Below, piece after piece: positions 52,201-64,000 of a stretch of DNA of 64,000 nt. The notes under the pieces are model-generated. The model was not told the origin of the DNA and searched no databases. It saw nothing but the letters and a program-made list of their open reading frames with translations. The position numbers were made by a program, and so were the translations under genes. Source of the stretch: Formicarius rufipectus (lineage: Eukaryota; Chordata; Aves; Passeriformes; Formicariidae); assembly GCA_013399695.1 (NCBI GenBank), contig VXAU01004440.1, positions 879,079 to 943,078 on the forward strand. The letters run 5' to 3'. How positions within the stretch are numbered: the first letter of the stretch is position 1; every line of letters begins with the position of its first letter.

Positions 52201-55200
52201 GGCCATACACTAAAGTGATCTGAGGAGCAGTGGCTCTTCAAACTGTGTGAAAATCCCTTATGTAGAGTTCATGATGGGATGCTCTTTCCAAAGCAGATCT
52301 CATTGGCACCTAGCCATGGGACCCTGCAAAAACGTTTCCAGTAAATACATAGTAACAACCTTTATTGGAAAAGGAAGCAGTTTTGAAGATCCAATCAGAA
52401 GACTCCTTCCTTCAGCCTTTATCAGAACTGGGGTAATGAGTCATTTCAATACTTAAGTAGAGCCTACTCTCTATCTCACAGGCATCTAACTGCTTTCCAG
52501 GAGCCTCAAAACCTACAAGTCATTTCTGAGTAAACCTTAATCTAGGTATTTTAAAGCAGGTGTTTCCCCAGCCCCAACCCCCCTTCCCCAAAAAATCATT
52601 GGTTATTCTACCATTTTACTTCTCTTTTCCTTAGTAAACCCCGTAACTACAATAATTAAACTGAGGCATTTAAGAATAAATTTACCTGCAGCCACTTCTA
52701 CAAATATGAAGCCTTATTCAACTTTGGTATTTGCTTAGATTTTGCCAGGGAGCTACTCCTCCTTACAGTCATCTCCATTCAGGCAAAAATAAAACTGTCA
52801 TACAGATGTACTCTGCATCTGGATGGAGTGCTTAGACCATTTATGAGTTTTGGGGCAAATCTCATATTCCGTTATTACAGCATGTCCCTCTATTCACTGT
52901 AATGAATTTGATGTGAAAAGAGGTGGAACTAGAGAAGCTCAATTTATGTTTTGAAGCCAAGGCTGCAGGCAGCAAATCCCAAGCACATTTATTTAATATA
53001 TACTGATAAAGCAAATGTTTTAGTAGAAGAAAATCACTACTGTGCTTTAATGAGCAAGGCTAACAGGCTAATGTGTGCATGGTTCAGTACAAACAATTGA
53101 ACCTTATATTGGTAAAGCATGACTATTAGGAATAAGGAATCTAAATTCTGTTAAATAAACACCAGTTTTGTTACACTCAGTAGCTGTGCAGCAACAGAAA
53201 AGGAAGAAAAATACTATCCCCTAAATCACTCAAAACTAGTCCTGTTGAATTTCAAGCACTCTTTTGCCACCAGACAAACAAATAAACTTAGTTGCAAGCC
53301 TTTGAGTAGCCACATGGAATTATTAGCTCTATTACATTTTCTTCAAATTGATTATCCACGCTAAGCTTGCAGCTTCCTTACTGACTGACATATTGCACCT
53401 GAGTAAGTTTCTCTCTGGGGTGGACGTTGAGGACTTCCAGAAGTTCATTCACCATGTGCAGGTGGTGATATGCTTCTAATTGTGGGTCCTCATGTAGATG
53501 TCTGGATTTGGTTGGAAATAAAGCCAACTATAGACTTTTCAGGAGGATATAAAAAGCCAACTACATATAGTCGAGAGGAAAATCACATGATGTCTGAAGT
53601 GGCTGTGGAAAGCACAGCGAGATATCATCAGTGTATGTGACATGCCCTTGAAATTTCTCTACCCAGAAACACGGTCTGTTTCTGAGGAGGGGAAAGGTGC
53701 TGGGAAGCAAGGCTGCAAAACTCCATGACTAAAAGAAACAGTTAAAGTGCTGTGAGGACTGAAGGGCATTTGGGAAAGAATAAAATGGGCAGGCACCAAT
53801 CAGAGATTGACTGAGTGTTAAGTTTGAAGTCTTACAATTGCAAGAAGGAAAATAGACTGTTTAGTTCTCTCCACTATGATGGAAATATATGTAAGAGGAG
53901 GCCAGTTTTCTGGAAGCTGGTCTTTTAAAAGTCATTCTAATCTGCATCTTAGTATTTGAACTTTACCTGCCCTTTGCTTTCTGAAATGCATGAAGTTAGT
54001 TCCAAAATAGAAGATGGATGAAAAGCTCTGAAAATCTGATGTCACTTGAATCTTTTCACTGGTAGATCCATTGTTATATAACAAATATACAAGCATACTA
54101 AAAAAATCAGTTGGGAAGAGACCTTTGGAATTTTTATTTTAATAAAATTTTAATCAGACCCTCTGATTAAACTACTTCTCAAAAAAGGCCGGCAAAAATT
54201 TTAGAATTTCTAACTTCAGAATTTTTACTGGTAGTGCCATAAACAGCGTTCTTTAACACTGTGGTTAGTGTTGAGACTGAAGAAAGGGAGAGATTTTTAA
54301 ACTTCGTCTTCTATCTGCCTGTATTTTTGTGCTCTTAGGTCTGCCAGGCTCCCACTGTAAATTGAGACCTCTCTTAAGTATGTTTTGTTAATGAGCCATG
54401 ACAAAGGTAATACAGGTTTAGCATTCCCTACTCAGACTGTGGCTTTTATTCCCAATTTAAAGGACTGTCACTTCAGAGGGAGCTGAGAGAAGAGCTGTAA
54501 TAAGGTCATCCTCACAATCTGTGCTGATGGGTCAGGCTCCTTCACTGAGTCCCACAGTACCTTAGATGCTGAAAGATCAAATGTAAACCTTTTTAACATC
54601 TTTTGCTGTACTCAAGGAGATAGTGCAAAGGACTTATACATTTAGGTTTCAAATAACTGTGTTTGCTAATACACAGGGCCCAGCTGCATACAAACCTCAG
54701 CTGTGTGGAAGGCACTGGAATCCATCCACGTCGGCTGAATTTCAAATTGGCACTTCACATATCTCTCAGAAAACCAATAAGAGGAACATAAAAGGAGATA
54801 TATGTTCCAGATCAGAATTTCCCTGTAATTAGAAATATTTCAAGTCCTCCTCTTCTATTTAAGTGATACAAAATGGAAAAACTCATCATAAGCAAAAGGC
54901 AAGTGATTTTCAATCTGAATGTGAGACATCATTTATCATTAGAAGCTATGAGAGCATGACCATTAATTTTTTCTCAAGTCTTTCATATCCTGTGTTTTTT
55001 AACTCATTTTTGTATTACATTTTTGAGTGATAAAGTGCTCAATTTGCTACTTAGAGGTTGTTCTCAAACTCTTTAATATAAACCACATCCATACAATATT
55101 GGAGGATCTGACTCAAATCTACAGAAGAAGGGATATCAAAGTTCTCTATTTTTTTTAGTGTATCATTCATCTTCGTCTGTCACGTCAATGTTGCTCTGTG

Positions 55201-58200
55201 TTGTAAGACTGTGCACTTATCCATTCTAAATTGCTTAGATATCCTTGAAAAGCCAGCAAAAAAAAATCAGAAGCAGTGAGCATTTTATTATCAACTGCAT
55301 AAAACTCAGAATTCACCTTACAAAGAAAAGAGTCCTACTTATGCAGAGTTCTCCACTGAGTGACCACAAAAATTTAAATGTCAGGTGTGAGAGGCTATGA
55401 GAATTATGCTCTTGTTAGTTACACAAGTGTTAATCAAAATTATTTTGCTTTAATGGATGAACCAACTCCATGGATTTAAACGGAGATGCAGCAAGGTCAA
55501 TCAGCTACCAGGCAAGGACCAGGTTCCTTAAGTGTTAAGGGAGTCAGTTGGACAGATTCTTCAGACGTTTTATTCTCCCATTTCATAGAGGGTGAATGGG
55601 AAGCTATAAGCAGCAGTAAGTAACAGAGGAGGATATGATAAAGTAGGAGGGAGATTAGCTGTGAGCTGTTTTCATGCCATGCAGTGCTTTACCCTGCAGT
55701 TGGTTTGCCAGCCCACAGAATTTCAAGCTGTTGCAAGACACACTGTTTTAGCTTGATGCAGTGTATACATGCAGTCTGGCTTCCACTTTCCATCTAAGAA
55801 GGCACAATTGCATACGAATCTGAAATGTGGTTCATTGAGACTTTCAGTGGTCTGGCACCTTTGGAAACAGTAAATCATCTGACATCTGTGTGTCACTTTT
55901 GTCGGAATTTGCTTCTGAAAACCCATCTGGTACCTGAGTTTTCGTTCTAAAATTTGTGCATGATCAGAATTAACTTGTACAGTGTCTGCTACTTAGTCTG
56001 GTTGGCAGTGGATATGCTCTAGAGAACGCTTGCATGCTTTTGGTGCGGTTCAGAAACACATTGGCAGAGCAAAACATAATCCAGGATAACTCATAACTGG
56101 CAACCTGGTTAATTTTTAGAGCTTAAGTACTTATTCCATTCTTAAAATACAAAGACTTGACTCACTTCACTATGCCTTCTCTCATGGAGAAATGCTACCC
56201 TGCATAGGTCATACTTCCTCAATTCACAGTTACAGGACCATTCTTAGCTATCCATCAACACTATCTTTAAAAAAAATTATGTCTCTTATGAGCCCTTTTG
56301 AATTAATTTATTACTATTTATTATAGAGCCTGTAATTTTTGAAACAATTTATTGAGAGTTTTAGACCTCTTAGTGAATTCAAATAAAAAGATTAAATTTT
56401 CCTTCTTATTTGTGCTGCTTTAACTCCATTGGTTTTATTGCTCTAGCAGCCAGTGCACTTCAGAGGACAATTTGACTTTTTTTTTTTAATTTATGTTCAT
56501 AGTGAAGTTAATATGAAATTTCCTTTCCATTTCCCTTATTCCTAGATGAGCTGTCTGAGAAAGTATATTCAGAGCACTTCCATTTGCTCATGGCATATTT
56601 TAGTAATTCAAAAGCTTGGATTTCAAACAAAAAATAGTCAGTAACTGGAGGTGACTTTTGTTTACTATTGCCTAGCATGTCACTGCTCCACACTGGACAC
56701 TCGTTGGCTTTTAGCACTCTAGTCTGAACACCTGCAGCTCTTCTCTCTGTCCACAACTTTCAAGACTCCAAACCCTAAACAAGCAAAAATGTCTGATTGC
56801 AGAGCTGCATCCTGGCTGCCCAACTGAGGAAAACTCTGCTTAACTTTATCATCTGCCTCCCTCCAGCACTTCTAAGCACACTGTGCAGAGTGGTGACTAA
56901 TGGGTGAAGCGCTCTTCTGGGAAGAGTTAGCACAAAATACAAGAAACCTGAAAAGAATGAACTGACTGTGTGGTTATGGGTAGTGTGTGCACATGAAATT
57001 CAAACCAAATGTCTTACAGAATTGACTGGTTTGCAGAGACCTCCTGTGTTAAGATTGTAAGCTGATCATATTCTGCAAAGAGGAAAAGATGAAAAATGAA
57101 TGCCATGGACCCTGCAGATGCATAGTCACTTGGGAACTTGGGCACATGTGAACCTTCCAACACATAAGCAGCCACATTGGAGTCCATGCCCACAATTAAT
57201 CCTCTTCCTGAATTGGCACCTTGTTATGAGTTATTGAGTTACTTCTAATTCTTGCCACATGGAACTGCTTTTAATTTTAAATTCATTCATTTGTGTTTAT
57301 AAGGCTCACTGAGATCTTCCAATGTGTATGGCACTATCGAAATGTTAAGGGTCACTATAACTCATGCTTGCAAAAGCAGCTGAAGATGAATTTACTTTAC
57401 ATGGCAGAGGTAATGGCTCACTTGGAACTGTTACACATTCTATTGGGTAAATAACAGGAGTGTTATAAATTGTAGCAGTGATATGTTTACATAATAGATG
57501 GTAACCACTCTGAAGGTATCATAACAGTCACCTTAATAATATACATTTTGAAAATTATGTAAATACATCTATATGTGAGGAAACAAAATAGCTGTAGGAG
57601 ATAGAAAGCTGACAGATACTGGTAAATACCACATGTTTAAAATGCTGTATTTTAATCTTTTTATGCAAACATGTCCATGCAGTAGCTTAACACAACAGCA
57701 GAGCAGAAAAGGGATTGTATTCCACATGCTGTCACTACTGTATACAACAGTGCTGTTAGATGCACTATAGATGGACTAACCAGTGGGCTGCTGACTTTGC
57801 AAGTCAGGCAGCCCTGCTAAAAACTTTCAGGCATGTTTGTTTCCCAGGACAACTCTTTCCATCTTCTCATCCCTCTTTTGGCTGTGGACCTTCACACAAG
57901 CTTCCTCCTACACTTTAAAAAGTGCAGCCGCTGCATTTCTGCCAAGCAGATTGCCTGTCCTCCAGCGGCACTGTGCATCAGGAAAACAAAGTCCTCCCAC
58001 CTTTGTTCTCCCTTTAACAGTTACCTGACTGCTTCTATCATGTTTTGCCTTTTTAATTTTAATTTTAGTATTCTGGGTAGTAAATTTTGGTAAGGAACAC
58101 AGCTTTGTGAAACAGTATGGAACTGTCTTCCATACAGTATAACCACACTGTTCAGGGTTGTGCTCACTCTGTGTGAGGGGAAATAACAAGCGAGTATTAA

Positions 58201-59551
58201 CTGTAAGACTGAAACCAAATTCTTGACTGGAGCTATTCTGCTGGTGTCTGCAAAAGCTTTCTTTCAACAAAAGCAAAAATGTCTTTTGATGAAAAGAATT
58301 TTTTTTTCATTGGAAAAGCACATTTTGAACAAAATCATTCATTTTGGAAAAGGAAAATAGGAGGAACCATGAGAAAAAAACCATAGTTTTAATGTAAAAA
58401 GAAATAGGAAAATCTTGATCCAACTTTTTTTTTCTCCAAATATCCTGTCCAAATTGGTCATATCTATCTACATTATTCCATAGTTCTTATGATACCCCTA
58501 CCATTGTGTATTTTATATAAGACACTTCCCCATAATTCTTCCACTATTTTAAGAAAAATACCTGTATCACTGTCTTTAGTCTCCTTGCCTGTAAAACACT
58601 TTTAAGTATCATGGATAAGCTAAGAACACTTTAAAACTTATTTTTTGTATTGAAACTATTTTTAGCACCCTAAAATCACAAGCCTAAAAACAGGAAAATT
58701 TGTCAGCAACAGATCTGTTAATCCTGGGCTGTAGTTGGCTGCATGATAGTCCAGGAGAACTGTATTCTTACAGCTTCCATAGAATAAGAATCTCACAGGT
58801 CTTTCCATATTTATCTGATTTCTGTTTCTTTGTGACTCTGTGCAATCTGGGCCCCCATGACAGGTTTTCTGTGGGGCAAGCCACTTGAAATCTAGAAATG
58901 AGTCTGCCTTTTCAAATCTGAGCAGCTCTCTGCAGGGATGCAGCCTGGTGTTGTGGCTACTCAGCCTCACAGGTCTCTGGGTGTGTGCCAACCTTTCAAC
59001 CAAGCTCATGGCATGGGGACACTTCAGAAAGCCCTGTCACCAGTAGAGGAGTCCTCTGGTCCCCCTTGCCCTTACAGAGGCACAGAGGATGTGGTTCTTC
59101 CCATTTGGAGTGACACTTGAGGAGGAAGATGTCTAGTGGAGCTGGAATGAGGCACTTCAGAGATGTAGTCCACGGACAAATTGAGATCAGATTGTTAATT
59201 TTTATATGTTTTAGTAGTAAAAAATTTTAATGTTTTATTAAAGAGCTAGCATACAATTTGGTCATTGGACATCTCCCTTAACCAGGGGGTGAACCTGGAC
59301 AGCAGCTTTAATACCCCCTTGCAGTTTAGTTCCAGGGTATGATCTCTGCCCCCTGCCCTCTGTTGTGCAGCTTTCAGGACTCTTCCACTGCACCTAGAGC
59401 AGGAAGCAAAGAAAAACTGTGGAACAGAAAGGTCTCAGAATGAGTCTGGTGTCAAAGCTGAGCAAGAGGAGCAGTTTCAAGAGGATACGGCTTTCCATGT
59501 TCCTAGTAAGGATTATTCAGATTTAGACTAATACTTACTGCAGAGGACTGA

Positions 59552-59571
59552 TTTTCTTTTTTTTTTTTTTA
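59552..59571. repeat. Homopolymer T tract
   Basis: A run of about 14 T, with a flanking TTTTC unit. Confidence 0.8.
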
Positions 59572-60283
59572 ACTTAATGGCTTTCAGTAGTGTCCAGGAG
59601 CTGAAAATATTTCTACTATTACCTGCTTCAGTTGTCTGTTTCAAAATCTGTTATAATACCTTGATCCAGATTTATCCAAGGTTTTATAAAGATCTTGCTT
59701 CCTTGAGAATTCTTTTACCAACCTACAAGTAATATCTCAGCATTAGAGTAGGTGGCAGATCTAGAGGTTTACAGTCAATTAGATGAAGCCTAGGGGAGGT
59801 GGGGAATCTGTGTGCACAGCAACTGGGTTAGGATGAGGACATGCTCATGAGATTGATTTTCTTTTCCTGTAAATACAATGGAGGGATGAGTCTTTACAAC
59901 CACAGAAAAACCACACCCTGCCATAACAGGATCCCCACCCTGGCTCTGTTCATTCTTTTTGATAAGAGCCCCATGCTGTGGGCAATACATATTAGTTTTA
60001 AATGAAGCAAATTGGAAAGGTAAGGGGAGGAGGAGGGAGGGCATGTGTGTACTCTGATTTACAATGCTGTCCATTCTCATTTTCTAGGAAAATGTCTAGG
60101 AACCACTTCTCATTTTACCCCATCAATTACTGAAAGCTTTTTATCTCATCAGTATTCGGTCCAGCTGTGGGATTGGGAGTTTCACTTTTCGTATAGAATG
60201 GTCTTACCTCTTCCCAGAAACATGATTTTAACAGAAATCTAGTATTTACCATACTAGATTATTTTGCAACATCAATTGTCATT

Positions 60284-60328
60284 AAAAAAAAAAAAAAACA
60301 AAACCAAAAAACTGAGAGAGAGAGAGAC
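60284..60328. repeat. A tract followed by a short GA microsatellite
   Basis: A15 is followed by AAACCAAAAAACT and then a (GA)6-7 stretch. Confidence 0.85.
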
Positions 60329-61423
60329 TTATGGGAAATATTACAGGAAAGGACAAAAGTAGAAGTTTCCACCAGCAAGACACTCACTGGGAACGTGAGA
60401 GAAACGCAGACCAAAAAGGAAAAGAGACATTACCAAGCAAACCCATCTGACAGGGGCTGACGTTACTCTTCCTAAAGTCAAAATGTCATGGCAGTAGGAA
60501 GGAACAAGATTTATAATGTGATACTTTAACTGGGCAGATTAATGGTAGACTCAAAAGAGTTGCAGAGTGACAACCCAAATGACAGTTAAATTTTAATTAA
60601 TATGCAGGTCTTTCTCATTCCCTCTTTATCATAAGATATATCATTAGCCTAAAGAGTGACTCTTGCTTTCTTTTTCTTATTCAAGCAGTAAGAGAAGCTG
60701 GATAGGACAAATAAAAGCTAATTTATAAAGTAGGTTACATTTTTTAAATTTGGTTTTTGGACAACATATCAGGGAATGTTATTTGAGAGACAATCCCCAA
60801 AGAGTTTTTTCTTGCAAGTCCTTCAAAGTCCAACTCAGCAGCTCCAATTAAACTGTTCTGAAGAACAGTCCCTCATGACCAGAGTGTCCCTGCCTCAGTG
60901 TCCAGTGGAGCAGTAGGATCAACTTATGCACACTGTCTAAACACTTCATTTGTACAGTAAAGAAACCCCTTTCTCTTTCCTCTCTTCCTGATATCCTTTT
61001 TGTGATGATGACTTGGTTGTAGCCCCTATTTTTTTTGTAGCATTTTTAATTGGGAGTTTCAAAATGCCTGGGCAAGTCTGATGCTTCTTGCCACTGCAAC
61101 GCAGGATTAACTGGGAATTGTAATAATTTTTTATTAGCTTCAAAAATCAGGTATTTTATTTTTCCATCTGTTATTAAAGTCTTTTAAGAGATTTCATTTT
61201 TTGAGGTGCAAAAAAACAAACATATAGTACTGGCTTTCTTTTTCCCTGCAAACCCTGATTAACATCTTTTTGCACAGTATTTACTCAGCCTTTAGCATCG
61301 TCATGTGGGAGGAGATAGATTTAGTACATAATTCACATTTTAGTATGGACTATATCTTTCTTTCCAAGATCTAGCTTTTCCCAATAATTTTGGTGACAGC
61401 ATTTGTCATCAGAGGTATATGCA

Positions 61424-61457
61424 GTGTATGTATACATATGTATACATATATGCATGT
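61424..61457. repeat. TATG/TACATA alternating simple repeat
   Basis: GTGTATGTATACATATGTAT followed by ACATATATGCATG. It is a purine-pyrimidine alternating, self-complementary tract. Confidence 0.75.
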
Positions 61458-62416
61458 AATTCTAGTGTGTTAGAGAGTATGGCGGTTTATGGTTGCTAAA
61501 GGTCCTGATGTCTGCTTGGTGAAATTTGAAAAGAAAGTAAGTTAGCCATTGTGACACCAAAGGAGAGTTGACAGCTGAATAACTAAGTACTTCCTTGCTT
61601 GCCAACCTGTGCAAGGGCTTGTATACTGTGAGACTGAGTAGGACCCAGTGGTGGTGCTCTTTAGTTCTGAAGGTGTCTGTATATATCACTCTTCTTACCT
61701 ATTTCTGTGTTGAGTATGACTCTTTCAGGTTTGGGTATTTTGTTGTCTTCCTTATAATTTTTTAGAGGCATTTAAATATAAATTCCTTTTGAAGAAGCTC
61801 TTCGGCCTGGCTGCAGGAATTGTTCCTTAGAGGAAGGCAGCCAGTAAAATACACTAGAAACGAAAGAAGAAAATGAGAAAAACAGTCCCTATGGGAATGA
61901 TTTACAGGCAGTCTCAGTGAGATTAGCAAGTGGAATAAAAGCCAAGCCTACAAAAGGAGGCAATGCAGAAATGAGATACTGATCTCTCTGCAAGAGACAT
62001 TGCTCCAGAATTTCAGTCAGCTCAACTGAGCAGCAAAAAAACAAACAAACAAAATCCAACAGAGCTTACAACAATTGGGATCATAAAAACTTAAAAGGAT
62101 TCTGAAAGCCATACAAATACAAAACCAGCAGGAGAAACACCAAAACTTTTGGGTAAGCTACAGCACACCGCACTTCATAAGATAATTGCCTCACATCCCC
62201 AAAGATCTAACATGGATATATATTATGTTACAAGACCTTCTTTGTGCTGGTTGACCATATCTTGATATTTTGTAAAGCACCTTTCATGCTGAGCCCTGTT
62301 TCTTTTCAGTTATTTCTAGTGGTCGATGCCTGGATTTGCTCATCCTCCTCCATTCTTTGGCCTACAAATCCACACACTCCAGTCAGCTCTTACAAAGTGG
62401 TTTGCAATCTTCCACT

Positions 62417-62512
62417 GTTTTTTTTGTTTGTTTGTTTTTCTTTTTGTTTTGGTAAAAAAACCCCTCCAAATAAACAAAACTCCCAAAAAAACCCAACCAA
62501 CCAACCAAAAAC
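62417..62512. repeat. T-rich then A/C-rich low-complexity pair
   Basis: A T-rich part with GTTT units (62417-62452) is followed directly by an A-rich part with CCAA and AAAC units (62454-62512). The two halves are loosely complementary and could pair as a long imperfect hairpin. The open frames here are composition artefacts. Confidence 0.75.
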
Positions 62513-63486
62513 CTACTGAAATTAAAAATTAGAAATTCTAAAATAGAAATGTGTCATTTATGACAAAATTTTAATTGGAATAAGTTTTTCAGTTCTAGGA
62601 ACTTATGGTCCAAGTGTGAGACTAACAAATTGTTTCAGGCAAGGTTTCAGTATCTCCTGTTTGAAAGAGATCACAGATTTCCCATATTTTAAGGCATGAT
62701 CCCTGTTTGGGTTTGCTCATCTATTAAAAGAATCTGACAAAGGATGAGGATGAAATGAAAACTTGGTGTAAACTGTGCAGATAAATGACTTTATATTAAC
62801 AAAGCACAGCCTAGTCATCCAAAGAAGTATTTGGTGCAGCACCATGATAGATATTTCTGAGTGACCACCTTCTGTTCCAGATCTGGGCCCTCTGCACTGC
62901 ACTGCTATGCAGCAATGACAAATTCAGGCTTTGAAGATTTTGCCAAGGTTATCAATTATAATCCAGGTCAGATTTCTTTCCATACTAACAGTCACTGCCC
63001 ACTGATTGCTACTGGAGCCCACCTTTGAATAGTTCAAGTGGTTTGCCCAGTCCATATTCACAATCACATAGGCAAAAGCTCCTTAGTTCAATAAAAATAA
63101 AACTAAAACAGATCCCCAGTTTACAATCAGCACATCCATTTTGTATTTTAAGAACAGATTGTTCAGTGCAGCAAGAGCTATTCATAATGGAGGCATTTCC
63201 CACACTACAAGCCAGGATCTTTTAAGTAGGCTCCAGGGACTGTAGCTCCCTGCCTGCTTTTCTAGCTCAAGGATATGGTGCAAAGAAGTTCAGTCTGAGA
63301 AAATCATGTGGCACCTCACATTCATCGGTAGCTTTGAAAACCTCACCTTCAGGGCCAGAACCTGCCCTGTCCTCGAGTCAGCTGTGACCTCTCTGTGGTC
63401 TGTGTGCCGGGGCCAGCTCACAGAGTTACAACAAAAGGTGTGAAAGGACTCTAAATGCAGCTTGTTCTCCTTCGCTACTGGATGTG

Positions 63487-63570
63487 GAATCATAGAATCA
63501 TGAAACAGTTTGGGTTGGAAGGGACTCGAAAGAACATTTGGTTCCAGCCTGCCTGCCATGGGCAAGGAAA
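63487..63570 (-). mobile_element. CR1 LINE 3' end fragment, antisense
   Basis: On the + strand it reads AATCATAGAATCATGAAACA, GTTTGGGTTGGAAGGGACTC, GAAAGAACATTTGGTTCCAG and CCTGCCATGGGCAAGG. This is the antisense of the CR1 3' end with its terminal ATAGAATCAT repeat. It is heavily 5'-truncated (about 80 bases). The 174-codon open frame at 63290-63814 (-) runs straight through it and is therefore not a gene. Confidence 0.92.
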
Positions 63571-64000
63571 TCTCTTCCATGTAGTGAGGGAGAAAAAAAG
63601 AAATGAATAAAAGTTCATAAAAAATTATTTGCTGCATGAAGCAGTTATATAATACGGACCTAAAATATAACATTGATAAGAAATTAAAACATGGATTTCT
63701 TTTATGTTCAGAATGAAACTCTTCACCGTGGTGCCCAGCAGCTGGCATTGCTAAGTGACTGAATCCATGCTGGAAGTGGATTGAGGTGATTTTAAAACAA
63801 AGGGAAAAGAACAAAAATCAATTAAATACGATGGTTTGGAAAGACTTTTCCTGAAAGAAAGATACAGCAGTTAGGGTGTTTATGATTTAGTGGGACAAGT
63901 ATTAGTTCTACTGCTTTGAATAATGACCATTTTTGCTACTTCAGAGTCAAAGGGAGAGCCACTTTCCAGGGTGAATTGAGCTGGTTGAATCACATGGTCT
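63571..64000. other. Non-coding unique sequence at the window edge
   Basis: AT-rich sequence without recognised genes or repeats. Confidence 0.55.

Larger units (their letters stand above)
49219..63486. other. Non-coding unique sequence
   Basis: No gene, RNA or repeat family is recognised with confidence over these 14 kb. Medium open frames at 50236-50583 (+, 115 codons), 56508-56756 (-, 82 codons) and 57908-58276 (-, 122 codons) lack splice signals and known domains. Around 57840-58020 several frames on both strands are open at once because the segment is poor in stop triplets. Simple repeats are listed separately. Confidence 0.55.

Noticed and set aside
57837..58276. Overlapping frames on both strands (86, 63, 122 and 65 codons)
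   Set aside because: Several frames are open at once because the segment lacks stop triplets; there is no domain, splice signal or promoter.
63290..63814. 174-codon - strand open frame, the longest in the window
   Set aside because: It runs through an antisense CR1 3' end (63487-63570) and through unrelated flanking DNA; the frame is accidental.
1..64000. Search by eye for CRISPR arrays, operons, phage or plasmid genes
   Set aside because: None are present; the sequence is vertebrate, with CR1 and LTR elements and long non-coding stretches.

Overview
The window looks like a piece of a bird chromosome, most likely from a songbird. Five dispersed fragments end or read like the avian CR1 LINE, two of them with the typical ATTCTATG-type 3' end. 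One solo LTR matches, from memory, a family that is abundant in songbird genomes. The DNA is AT-rich, with long gene-poor stretches, simple repeats and a short assembly gap (47 N), as expected for intron or intergenic sequence in a vertebrate draft assembly. There are no operons, ribosome binding sites, CRISPR arrays or other prokaryotic features.

Layout. 1-2788: unique AT-rich DNA. 2789-3345: solo LTR, + orientation. 3346-8990: unique DNA with a small CpG-containing patch near 4.7 kb. 8990-9330, perhaps starting near 8580: old CR1 relic, - orientation. 9.3-25.7 kb: unique DNA with several medium-length open frames, all of which look accidental. 25.74-26.41 kb: the largest CR1 fragment, - orientation, followed by A-rich DNA and the N gap. 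26.6-40 kb: unique DNA with two short CR1 3' ends at 33.6 and 34.5 kb and the AT-rich blocks most reminiscent of conserved non-coding elements. 40.06-40.17 kb: a compound GATA/GATG microsatellite. 43.78-43.92 kb: a CR1 fragment. 44-63.4 kb: mostly unique DNA with one long A-rich low-complexity tract at 49.1 kb. 63.49-63.57 kb: a CR1 3' end.

Coding content. No protein-coding gene can be called with confidence. The longest open frames (174, 168 and 162 codons) cross a CR1 copy, overlap open frames on the other strand, or run through a low-complexity TA-rich tract. Some short segments do have good splice signals and a single open frame. The most coherent set is on the - strand: 47578-47666, 40972-41104 and 33044-33134 join in phase, and a fourth terminal-exon-like segment lies at 27235-27392. 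On the + strand a terminal-exon-like segment lies at 24990-25051. I recognise none of these peptides. Such segments arise by chance in 64 kb, so they are given as low-confidence hypotheses.

Nothing here amounts to a new biological system. The possible split gene on the - strand and a few candidate regulatory blocks deserve a check; the rest reads as ordinary avian intron or intergenic DNA.
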